A stretch of 37,531 nt of DNA, taken from contig JAAESI010000332.1 in NCBI GenBank assembly GCA_024229515.1, positions 1 through 37,531 on the forward strand, read 5' to 3'. Positions 17,179 through 23,802 of this stretch are shown here, piece by piece. The stretch comes from Pseudomonadota bacterium (GTDB taxonomy: Bacteria > Myxococcota_A > UBA796 > UBA9615). Position 1 is the first letter of the stretch, and each line of letters starts with the position of its first letter. The notes below the pieces were generated by a model. It was not told where the DNA came from, searched no databases, and saw only the letters and a list, made by a program, of their open reading frames with translations. The position numbers and the translations under genes were made by a program.

Positions 17179-17364
17179 CTAGGCCGCCTGGGGGCGGGGC
17201 TTGCCGCCGCGGGCACGGCGCAGGGCGCGGAGATCGTGCGCGCCGTTCTTGCAGGCCTTGCAGATCTTCACCGAGCTTCGGACGGCGACCTTGCACGGGC
17301 ATCGGCTGCAAGCGCAGGTGGGGCGGGTGAGGAGAAGCTGCTCGACAGGGTGGTTCGTGCTCAT
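17179..17364 (-). CDS. metallothionein-like Cys-rich peptide
   Basis: A 61-residue peptide. TCACSRCPC at 16-24 has the C-x-C-x-x-C-x-C pattern of bacterial SmtA/BmtA metallothioneins, and KICKACKNGAH at 33-43 resembles their CxxxC...H second cluster. The long Cys-rich C-terminus of SmtA is replaced by a basic tail (RALRRARGGKPRPQAA). Zinc, copper or cadmium binding is expected from the spacing of six Cys and one His, but the family match is by eye only; a small zinc-ribbon is the alternative. The ATG overlaps the stop of the upstream membrane-protein gene (ATGA at 17361-17364), so it is translated with it. Confidence 0.6.
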   Translation of the reverse strand: MSTNHPVEQLLLTRPTCACSRCPCKVAVRSSVKICKACKNGAHDLRALRRARGGKPRPQAA

Positions 17365-17783
17365 GGGAAGAGTGTGGGTCCGACCCGGGACGTTTTCCGT
17401 CCCGACGGGCACCACGCCTCCGCTCTGAGCTCCCGCGCCGTCTGGAAGGTCGCGCCCAGACCGAGCATGCAGACGGCCACGTAGACCAGCACGCTGAGCA
17501 CCGGAATCAGCCACACGATCGACAGGATGGCGAGGCCCGTGGCGAGCATCGCGAAGGGGCTCGTGTCGCCCTTTCCGGCCTTCTCCAGGGCGAGCCGTCC
17601 GAGGGCGCCCGCCGTCACGATGTGGCCCACGAACCAGCCCATGGTCAGCACCGTCATCGCGGCGAAGGACAGCGGGATCGGGAGGACGAACAGGCAGGCG
17701 ACGGCCGAGACGATGGGCACGGCGAACACCAGCGCGAAGCCGAGGCCGAGGTTGAACGCGGGCCGCTCGTACGCGTTGTTCAC
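17361..17783 (-). CDS. membrane protein, probably N-terminally truncated
   Basis: About 140 residues from the GTG at 17783 (VNNAYERPAFNLGLGFAL...). Four hydrophobic segments with a short polar loop (ALEKAGKGDTSPF) resemble the C-terminal membrane region of long proteins that begin with a bactofilin-like or polymer-forming domain; that N-terminal part is missing. The frame stays open upstream to about 18026, but that stretch lies opposite the ankyrin/Sel1 gene and reads like antisense sequence. Either this is a short protein with a weak start, or its 5' part was lost at a junction near 17785. Coupled by ATGA to the metallothionein-like gene. Confidence 0.55.
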   Translation of the reverse strand: MNNAYERPAFNLGLGFALVFAVPIVSAVACLFVLPIPLSFAAMTVLTMGWFVGHIVTAGALGRLALEKAGKGDTSPFAMLATGLAILSIVWLIPVLSVLVYVAVCMLGLGATFQTARELRAEAWCPSGRKTSRVGPTLFP

Positions 17784-17793
17784 CGCCCGCTGC

Positions 17794-19068
17794 GTGGCCC
17801 TCGCGGATCTGGTGCGGGCGACGGACCAGGTCGGAGGCTCGGCGCTCATGCGGGCGGCGATGACGGGCCAGGGCGGGCTCGTGGAGTACCTGCACCGCCA
17901 GGGGGCGTGGCCGGGCCGACCGAACCGAGCGGGGGTCCGGGCCGCCGACCTCGCGCGCATCCGCGGCCAGGGGCTGGACGACGTCTTCTTCAAGCTCGAC
18001 AAGGTGCCGCCCACGCCGCAGCCCACCGCCTACGGCCTGGACCCCGGGCGCCTCTGGAGTGATCTGGACCGCGTGGTCCCCGCGCTGCTGCCGGGGCAGA
18101 GCGCCGAGGCGGTCCGAGCGTGGATGGCGAGCGACGGACCGAGCGACGCCAGCAGCGGGTTCGATCAGACGATCCGCACCCGCGCGGCCTCCGCCGAGGG
18201 CTTCTCCGAGGCGCTCCTGGGGCTCGCCTACTGGCACGGCTGGGGGGTCGAGGCGGACCCCGAGATGGCGATCAACCACCTCCGCAACGCGGCCGCCCAC
18301 GAGGACCCCTGGGGTCAGATCGCGGCGGCCATGGCGTGGTGGGAGGCGCTGGGTGATCCCACGGGGGAGGGGACCCCGCGCTACCGGGACTTGAACTGGT
18401 CGTGGGACCTGCTGAGCAAGGCGTCCAAGGCCGGGAACATGCGCGCGCGAGCGATGGTCGGGATCGTCCGCTACAACGGCGGCCTGGGGCAGCGAGCGGA
18501 CCGCGTGCGCGGCTGCCGCGCCCTCTTCGAGGCCAAGTCGGCGGGGGACCCGCTGGCCACCACCTGGCTCGCCCAGGCCCGCACCGAGGGCCGCTGCGGG
18601 GCCCGGTCCGAGAGCGCCGCGCTGGCGGACTGGCAGTGCGTGGCGGCGGGCGATGGCTGGACCTACCCCCCCGCGCAGGTCGCACAGGCGGAGTCCTGCC
18701 TCGCCTCGGCCTCGGGCCACGAGGCCTGCGACGAGCCGGTGGAGAGCCTTCGTCGAGCTCTCTCGGCGGGCGATGCGGCGGCGCCGTGCGCGCTGGCCCG
18801 GGTTCACCTGTTCGGCTTGCAGGGGCGCAAGGTCGAGATGGACAAGGGGTTGGAGATGCTCAACCGCTGCGTCGAGGGCGGAGACCCCTGGGCGGCGACC
18901 ACCCTGGGGTGGCTCGTGGAGACCGAGCGGATCGCCCCCAGCGCGGCTGCGGCGTGCGTGCCCGAGGGAGCCGAGGGCCTCGAAGCGCTCCGCTGCTACC
19001 GGCTCGGCTCGGCCGCCGGCTACGCCCCCGCCATCCACCGCCTGACCAGCCGGTACCGCCTGCCTTGA
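17794..19068 (+). CDS. ankyrin/Sel1-repeat protein, 5' end uncertain
   Basis: About 424 residues from a GTG at 17794. The start contains one ankyrin-like unit (GGSALMRAAMTGQGGLVEYL, then HRQGA). Three Sel1-type units follow: LLGLAYWHGWGVEADPEMAI, MVGIVRYNGGLGQRADRV and ARVHLFGLQGRKVEMDKGLE, with degenerate ones between. Nine or so cysteines in the second half hint at a periplasmic location, yet no signal peptide is present, which suggests the real N-terminus is missing. Sel1/ankyrin proteins are protein-binding scaffolds. It faces the truncated membrane gene head-to-head with only ten bases between the assigned starts and no recognisable promoter. The frame is open further left but antisense to the membrane protein. 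Confidence 0.68.
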   Translation: MALADLVRATDQVGGSALMRAAMTGQGGLVEYLHRQGAWPGRPNRAGVRAADLARIRGQGLDDVFFKLDKVPPTPQPTAYGLDPGRLWSDLDRVVPALLPGQSAEAVRAWMASDGPSDASSGFDQTIRTRAASAEGFSEALLGLAYWHGWGVEADPEMAINHLRNAAAHEDPWGQIAAAMAWWEALGDPTGEGTPRYRDLNWSWDLLSKASKAGNMRARAMVGIVRYNGGLGQRADRVRGCRALFEAKSAGDPLATTWLAQARTEGRCGARSESAALADWQCVAAGDGWTYPPAQVAQAESCLASASGHEACDEPVESLRRALSAGDAAAPCALARVHLFGLQGRKVEMDKGLEMLNRCVEGGDPWAATTLGWLVETERIAPSAAAACVPEGAEGLEALRCYRLGSAAGYAPAIHRLTSRYRLP

Positions 19069-19075
19069 TCAGGCC

Positions 19076-19147
19076 TCAGGCCTCAGGCCTCAGGGGTCAG
19101 GCGTCAGGGTCGAGGAAGCTGACCTGAGGCCTGACGCCTGACCCCTG
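19076..19147. repeat. AGGCCTC heptamers and long inverted repeat
   Basis: Three tandem AGGCCTC units start near 19076. An 18-base perfect inverted repeat follows: arms at 19091-19108 (CAGGGGTCAGGCGTCAGG) and 19130-19147, with a 21-base loop that also contains CCTGAGG complementary to the heptamers. It lies between the Sel1 stop and the fumarase promoter. There is no T-run, so it could be a Rho-independent-like hairpin or a REP-type element. Confidence 0.85.
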
Positions 19148-19154
19148 CCGCCTG

Positions 19155-19160
19155 TATCGT
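19155..19160 (+). promoter_or_regulatory. possible -10 (TATCGT) for fumarase
   Basis: TATCGT lies 24 bases before the ATG at 19185, and the intervening sequence holds GGAGA at ribosome-site distance. This gives a short normal leader, unlike the leaderless-type genes. Confidence 0.35.
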
Positions 19161-19184
19161 CCCTCTCCCTTCCCGGAGAAGACG

Positions 19185-20825
19185 ATGACGGGCTTCCACT
19201 ACGAACCCATTCTGCAGCGCGGCGACGGCTCCACCGCGTACCGCCACATCACCGCCGACGGCGTCGAGGTCGTGAACCTGGGAGGCGAGGAGTTTCTCCG
19301 TGTCGATCCCGCCGCGCTGACCCGGCTGGCGAGCGAGGCATACCGCGATCTGGCCCACCTCCTGCGGGAGCGGCACCTGCGCAGCCTCGCTCGGATCCTC
19401 GAGGATCCCGAGGCGTCGCGGAACGACAAGATCACGGCGCGCGAGCTGCTGGAGAACGCGATCATCGCGGCGGAGGGGATCTTCCCCGGTTGCCAGGACA
19501 CCGGCACCGCCGCCATCCTGGGCAAGCGGGGCGACCGGGTGCTCGTCAGCGGCGATGACGCCGAGGCGCTGAGCAAGGGCGTCTACGAGCGCTACCGGGA
19601 CAGCAACCTGCGTTACTCCCAGGTCGCGCCGTTGACGATGTTCGAGGAGAAGAACACCAAGACGAACCTGCCCGCGCAGATCGACCTGCACGCCACCAAG
19701 GGGGACGCCTACAAGTTCCTGTTCGTGGCCAAGGGCGGCGGATCAGCCAACAAGTTCGCCCTCCACCAGGAGACCAAGGCGGTGCTGCGGCCGGACCGGC
19801 TGCGGGAGTGGGCGTGGCAGGCGGTGCATAAGCTGGGCACCGCGGCGTGCCCGCCGTACCACCTCGCCGTGGTCATCGGCGGACTGTCCGCCGAGATGAC
19901 GATGAAGACGCTGAAGCTCGCCTCCACGGGCTACCTGGACGACCTGCCGCGCAGCGGCAACGAGCACGGGCGGGCCTTCCGTGACATCGAGATGGAGGCG
20001 CAGTTCTTCGAGCTGACGCAGCAGACCGGGATCGGGGCGCAGTTCGGGGGCAAGTACTTCTGCCACGACGTCCGCGTGATTCGACTCCCCCGCCACGGCG
20101 CCTCGTGCCCGGTCGGGATCGGGGTCAGCTGCAGCGCCGACCGGAACATCCTGGCGCGCATCGACCGGGACGGGCTGTGGCTGGAGCAGCTGGAGACGAA
20201 CCCCGCGCGGCTGCTGCCGGAGCTGGACGGAGCGACGGGCGCCGAGGCGACCAAGATCGATCTGAACCGCCCGATGGAGGCCATCGCGGCCGACCTGAGC
20301 ACCCTCAGCATCGGCGACGTGGTGCACTTGTCGGGGCCGCTGATCGTGGCTCGCGATATCGCCCACGCCAAGCTGCTGCGCACCCTCGAAGAGACCGGGG
20401 ACCTGCCGCAGTACACGAAGGACCACCCCATCTACTACGCCGGTCCGGCCAAGACCCCGGAGGGCTTTGCCTCCGGTTCGTTCGGGCCGACCACGGCGCA
20501 GCGGATGGACCCCTACGTGGGGCCGTTCCAGGCCATCGGTTCGTCGCGCGTGATGCTCGCCAAGGGCAACCGCGGCCAGGACGTGACCGATTCCTGCGCC
20601 AAGAACGGCGGCTTCTACCTGGGTAGCCTCGGCGGTCCCGCGGCTCGGCTGGGGCGCGACTGCATCACCAAGGTGGAGGCGATCGCGTACGAGGAGCTGG
20701 GGATGGAAGCGATCTGGCGGATCGAGGTCGAGAACTTCCCCGCGTTCGTGATCGTGGACGACAAGGGGAATGACTTCTTCGCGAAGTTCCGCAAGCCCAA
20801 GACGCTTGTCGAACTCGGAAGGTAA
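19185..20825 (+). CDS. fumA: class I (iron-sulfur) fumarate hydratase
   Basis: A 546-residue protein, the usual length of FumA/FumB-type fumarases (about 548), which interconvert fumarate and malate in the citric acid cycle. The N-terminal iron-sulfur domain has GCQDTGT with Cys103 as a cluster ligand; two more Cys appear in GTAACPPYH and in CPVGIGVSCSADRN. The C-terminal domain has LSGPLIVARDIAHAKL and TTAQRMDPYVGPFQ, the swivelling beta part of the family. Class I enzymes carry an oxygen-sensitive 4Fe-4S cluster and are favoured in low-oxygen growth, which fits the nap remnant at the window's edge. A GGAGA ribosome site supports the ATG at 19185. Confidence 0.95.
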   Translation: MTGFHYEPILQRGDGSTAYRHITADGVEVVNLGGEEFLRVDPAALTRLASEAYRDLAHLLRERHLRSLARILEDPEASRNDKITARELLENAIIAAEGIFPGCQDTGTAAILGKRGDRVLVSGDDAEALSKGVYERYRDSNLRYSQVAPLTMFEEKNTKTNLPAQIDLHATKGDAYKFLFVAKGGGSANKFALHQETKAVLRPDRLREWAWQAVHKLGTAACPPYHLAVVIGGLSAEMTMKTLKLASTGYLDDLPRSGNEHGRAFRDIEMEAQFFELTQQTGIGAQFGGKYFCHDVRVIRLPRHGASCPVGIGVSCSADRNILARIDRDGLWLEQLETNPARLLPELDGATGAEATKIDLNRPMEAIAADLSTLSIGDVVHLSGPLIVARDIAHAKLLRTLEETGDLPQYTKDHPIYYAGPAKTPEGFASGSFGPTTAQRMDPYVGPFQAIGSSRVMLAKGNRGQDVTDSCAKNGGFYLGSLGGPAARLGRDCITKVEAIAYEELGMEAIWRIEVENFPAFVIVDDKGNDFFAKFRKPKTLVELGR

Positions 20826-20849
20826 GTTGACGGTCGGAGGGTCCAGGGC

Positions 20850-22364
20850 ATGAACGATGGCATGACTACGGTCGACTTCCTGGCGACGGTGCCAGGGTTC
20901 GACGCGCTGTCGGGCGAGGACTTGAAGCGGGCGGCCGGGAGCTCGGCCATCCTCAGCTTCAACGATGGTGAGTACCTCATGCGCAAGGCCAGCGAGGGCG
21001 ACATCATGCATGTCGTCCGCGAAGGCTCGGTGCGCGTTCCGGTGTTCGACCAGACGGGCCACCTGCGCGTGATGGCGGTGGTCGAGGAGGGCGAGATTGT
21101 CGGCGAGATGGCGCTGCTGACGGGCGACCGGCGCAACGCCGACGTCATCGCGGACGGGCAGGTCAAGACGATCGCATTCGCGCGGGAGACCATCCTTCCG
21201 CTGCTGGGCGAGCATCCCCCGCTGGCCCGCTTCCTGACGGAGATCCTGGGGCGTCGCCTCGAGGAGTCCGGCGGCATCGAGCAGGTCGGCAAGTACCGGC
21301 TGCTGGGCAAAATCGGCGAAGGCGCCACGGCGAAGGTGTACGAGGCGATCCACCCGGGTCTGAACCGCACCGTCGCGATCAAGATGCTCGGCCACGAGCT
21401 GGTCTACGACAAGAACTTCCGCGAGCGCTTCCTGGACGAGGCGCGGACCATCGCCGGGCTCGGCCACCCGAACATCGTGCAGGTGTTCGACACGGAGCAG
21501 GCGTACGCGACCTGCTTCGTCGTCATGGAGCGGCTGGAGGGGTCCAACCTGCTGGACTACCTCAAGCTGCACGCTCCGGTGCCGCCGGAGAAGGCGTGCT
21601 CGATCCTGCGGCAGGTGGGCGAGGCGCTGGCGTACGCGCACCGGCACGGCATCGTGCACCGCGACGTGAAGCCGGCGAACATCGCGGTCGACGAGGACGG
21701 CGGCGTCAAGCTGATGGACTTCGGCATCGCGGCGCGCTCGGCCAACTCGGTCGGTCGCATGTCGGGCATCGTCGAGGGCACCCCCCGCTACATCGCTCCC
21801 GAAGCGGCGCTGGGCCACATGGTCGACGGCCGGGCGGACATCTACGCCCTCGGCGTGGTCGCCTTCGAGATGGTCACGGGCCGACCGCTGTTCAAGGCGA
21901 CGAGCGTGGCGGAGTACGTGCAGGCGCACGCGACGCGTCCGCCGCCGGACATCACCAAGATCCACCGCGGGCTGCCCGAGGGGCTGACCAAGTTCATCCA
22001 GGGTTCGCTGCGCAAGAAGCCGGCCGAGCGGCTGGGGGACTGGAACGAGATCCGCGGGCTGCTCGGAGGCACCGGCTCCGCCGCGTCCGCGCTGGCGATG
22101 TTGGAGGAGCGGGTCATCCGCGTCCGCTACCGGCCCGAGGCCTCCGGCCGGGTCGACAAGATGGTCGCTACGCTGAAGCGGTCGGTCAGCGCGCTGCCCG
22201 ACGGCGACGTGGCCGACGCGCTGCTGAGCTCCCCCCAGGCGGCGAGTACCGACAGCGGCGCGCCCATCAAGGGGGCCACCGGCTGGTTCGCGAAGATGAC
22301 GGGCAAGACGGATCCGAACGTCAGCACGACGCGGTCCTTCGAGACCTTCGACGGCGACACCTAG
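20850..22364 (+). CDS. cyclic-nucleotide-domain Ser/Thr protein kinase
   Basis: A 504-residue soluble protein. Residues 8-125 are a Crp/PKG-type cyclic nucleotide-binding domain; the phosphate-binding cassette is recognisable (GEMALLTGDRRNADV at 85-99) with its Glu and Arg. Residues 149-405 are a complete Hanks kinase: GEGATAKVY (156-164), Lys178 in VAIKML, Glu197, HRDVKPAN (270-277), DFG (290-292), APE (316-318). The tail (about 430-504) is Ser/Thr/Lys-rich, ends in TTRSFETFDGDT and may be autophosphorylated or bind an FHA domain. The order of sensor then kinase is that of eukaryotic PKG, so nucleotide-gated kinase activity is the obvious idea. GGAGG precedes the ATG. It follows fumarase by 24 bases and may be co-transcribed. 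Confidence 0.93.
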   Translation: MNDGMTTVDFLATVPGFDALSGEDLKRAAGSSAILSFNDGEYLMRKASEGDIMHVVREGSVRVPVFDQTGHLRVMAVVEEGEIVGEMALLTGDRRNADVIADGQVKTIAFARETILPLLGEHPPLARFLTEILGRRLEESGGIEQVGKYRLLGKIGEGATAKVYEAIHPGLNRTVAIKMLGHELVYDKNFRERFLDEARTIAGLGHPNIVQVFDTEQAYATCFVVMERLEGSNLLDYLKLHAPVPPEKACSILRQVGEALAYAHRHGIVHRDVKPANIAVDEDGGVKLMDFGIAARSANSVGRMSGIVEGTPRYIAPEAALGHMVDGRADIYALGVVAFEMVTGRPLFKATSVAEYVQAHATRPPPDITKIHRGLPEGLTKFIQGSLRKKPAERLGDWNEIRGLLGGTGSAASALAMLEERVIRVRYRPEASGRVDKMVATLKRSVSALPDGDVADALLSSPQAASTDSGAPIKGATGWFAKMTGKTDPNVSTTRSFETFDGDT

Positions 22365-22377
22365 AAGCCGCGGAGCG

Positions 22378-22764
22378 TCAGCGCCGCTCGAAGAGCTGCC
22401 CGACGTTCCAATGCTCGCGTCCCACGCGGCCCTTCTTGTCCGCCTTTGCGCCCTGGCGCCGGAAGCCATTGAGTTCGCAAACGAGCGCGGCGGCGGAGCC
22501 GGAGAACTGCTTGACGTGGCCCCACTTGGGCGGGTCGGTCAAGGACTCCCAGGTGGACCGGATCGTGTCGGCGACCGCGCTCACGGCGGGCCGGCCAAGG
22601 TCGATGGCGACCTCCATTCGGACTATCGATTCTGCCGAGGCGATCAGGTCCCAGAATGGCTCCATGGTCGTGGTGGCAAGGCGGGAGCGTCCTGCGTCAC
22701 GACTCGTGTAGTCGGCGATCGTGGGGAGCTCGATGGTTCGGGTGTAGTCGACGGTGTGCGGCAT
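22378..22764 (-). CDS. unknown 128-residue protein
   Basis: I do not recognise this protein. It starts MPHTVDYTRTIELPTIADYT, has a central helical stretch (EPFWDLIASAESIVRMEVAI, then AVSAVADTIRSTWE) and ends basic (GAKADKKGRVG, QLFERR). It has no signal peptide or membrane segment. GAGGAAC seven bases before the ATG is a good ribosome site. Its DNA and the 110 bases before it are visibly richer in A and T than neighbouring genes, a possible sign of recent acquisition. It converges with the kinase gene (13 bases between stops). Confidence 0.6.
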   Translation of the reverse strand: MPHTVDYTRTIELPTIADYTSRDAGRSRLATTTMEPFWDLIASAESIVRMEVAIDLGRPAVSAVADTIRSTWESLTDPPKWGHVKQFSGSAAALVCELNGFRRQGAKADKKGRVGREHWNVGQLFERR

Positions 22765-22876
22765 GAGTAGTTCCTCAGTGAATGTCCACGTGGAGTTCGC
22801 TATCTTGAATCAGGCTGTCAAGCTCAAGATGCAAAAAGTCCATGTTGGCGTGGGGGGAGGTGCCGTCGGTTTGGCG
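22765..22876. other. A/T-richer intergenic region
   Basis: Between the nuclease stop and the 128-aa gene's start. On the minus strand it contains a perfect TTGACA (about 22815-22820), but I find no -10 box at the right distance. No coding region seen. Confidence 0.4.
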
Positions 22877-23731
22877 CTACCGGGGCGCCGGGACGCGATC
22901 GAGGGCTTCTTCGGCGCCGAGGCGGGCGGCGAGGGCGGGGAGCGCGTCGGTGGGGCCCCGCCAGCGCAGGTCGTCGAGGCTGTGGGGGAGGGGGACATCG
23001 CCCCGGCGGACCGACAGGTTGCGGGCGAGCAGGAGCTCGAGCCGGCGCTCGACGAGCACGCCGTGGAGCCGCCTCGCGCCCCGGATCGGCACGCCCTCCC
23101 AGGCGGCGAAGTCGGTGGGGATCTGCTCCACCCCGGGCCATCGCTGCAGCGCGGCGGCGGTGGCCTTGGGACCCCACCCGGGCAGGCCCGCGAGGCCGTC
23201 GGAGGGGTTGCCCACGAGCGCGTGGTAGTCGGGGATCTGCTCTGGCCCGATGCCGAACCGTTCGCGCAGCGCCGCCTCGTCCGTGATGACCTTCTTGGTG
23301 CGATCCAGCAGCACGATCCGGTCCCCCCGCACGCACTGCAGCAGGTCCTTGTCGCGGGTGCAGGTCACGGTTCGGTCGACAGTGTCGCCCCAGTGCGCCG
23401 CCCCCGTGGCGAGGGCGGCGTCGGCCTGGAAGCGGGACATCGGCAGCAGCGCGATCCCGAGGGCGCGGACCACGTCGGCGACGGGACCGTTCTGTTCGCG
23501 CAGCAGGGCGTCGGCCGAGCCGTCCTTCTTGATCGGCCGGGTCATCCGGTCCATGGCGAAGGCGACGTGGGTCAAGCCGTCGCGGCGGAGGAGCTTCGTC
23601 AGCGTCCAGAGCATCGCCCGGGTGGCGCCGAACTCGTTGCCGTCGGCGTCCTTGGCGCGGGGGGCGCCGTGGAAGCAGCGGAACAGCTCGAAGGTGCCGT
23701 CCACGAGGTACAGGTGCACGGCCGCGCTCAT
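22877..23731 (-). CDS. 5'-3' exonuclease-like protein (FEN/PolA N-domain fold)
   Basis: A 284-residue stand-alone 5' nuclease homologue. Family landmarks: LYLVDGTFELFRCFHG (first Asp at 11), TCTRDKDLLQ (Asp127 and Asp129), and the helix-hairpin-helix LAGLPGWGPKATAAAL near 178-194. Several metal ligands differ. The usual EADD is QADA at 102-105 (only Asp104 kept) and GDxSD is GNPSD at 174-178. The helical-arch region around 60-82 is also shortened. E. coli ExoIX/Xni is a similar diverged single-domain relative. It may cut flaps weakly, use a different metal, or only bind DNA. It lies 8 bases behind a TAAGGT hexamer and has no ribosome site. Confidence 0.85.
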   Translation of the reverse strand: MSAAVHLYLVDGTFELFRCFHGAPRAKDADGNEFGATRAMLWTLTKLLRRDGLTHVAFAMDRMTRPIKKDGSADALLREQNGPVADVVRALGIALLPMSRFQADAALATGAAHWGDTVDRTVTCTRDKDLLQCVRGDRIVLLDRTKKVITDEAALRERFGIGPEQIPDYHALVGNPSDGLAGLPGWGPKATAAALQRWPGVEQIPTDFAAWEGVPIRGARRLHGVLVERRLELLLARNLSVRRGDVPLPHSLDDLRWRGPTDALPALAARLGAEEALDRVPAPR

Positions 23732-23739
23732 CCGGGCCG

Positions 23740-23745
23740 ACCTTA
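23740..23745 (-). promoter_or_regulatory. leaderless-type -10 (TAAGGT)
   Basis: On the minus strand TAAGGT is followed by eight C/G bases and the ATG at 23731, with no Shine-Dalgarno sequence. Confidence 0.5.
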
Positions 23746-23786
23746 GCGGAGAAGGCGTTCTGGTTCGCCGGAGGCGCGGGGTCGGG

Positions 23787-23792
23787 TAGAAC
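23787..23792 (+). promoter_or_regulatory. leaderless-type -10 (TAGAAC)
   Basis: TAGAAC lies ten bases before the ATG at 23803. The intervening bases are C/G-rich without a ribosome site. It is back-to-back with the minus-strand TAAGGT at 23740. Confidence 0.4.
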
Positions 23793-23802
23793 GGCCCCAG
23801 GC

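Noticed and set aside
17236..17484. Plus-strand frame of 82 codons opposite the metallothionein-like gene
   Set aside because: No start context or family; the minus strand carries the Cys motif and a coupled start.
19743..22469. A 908-codon minus-strand frame opposite fumarase and the kinase
   Set aside because: Antisense of two proteins with complete catalytic motifs; no domain of its own.
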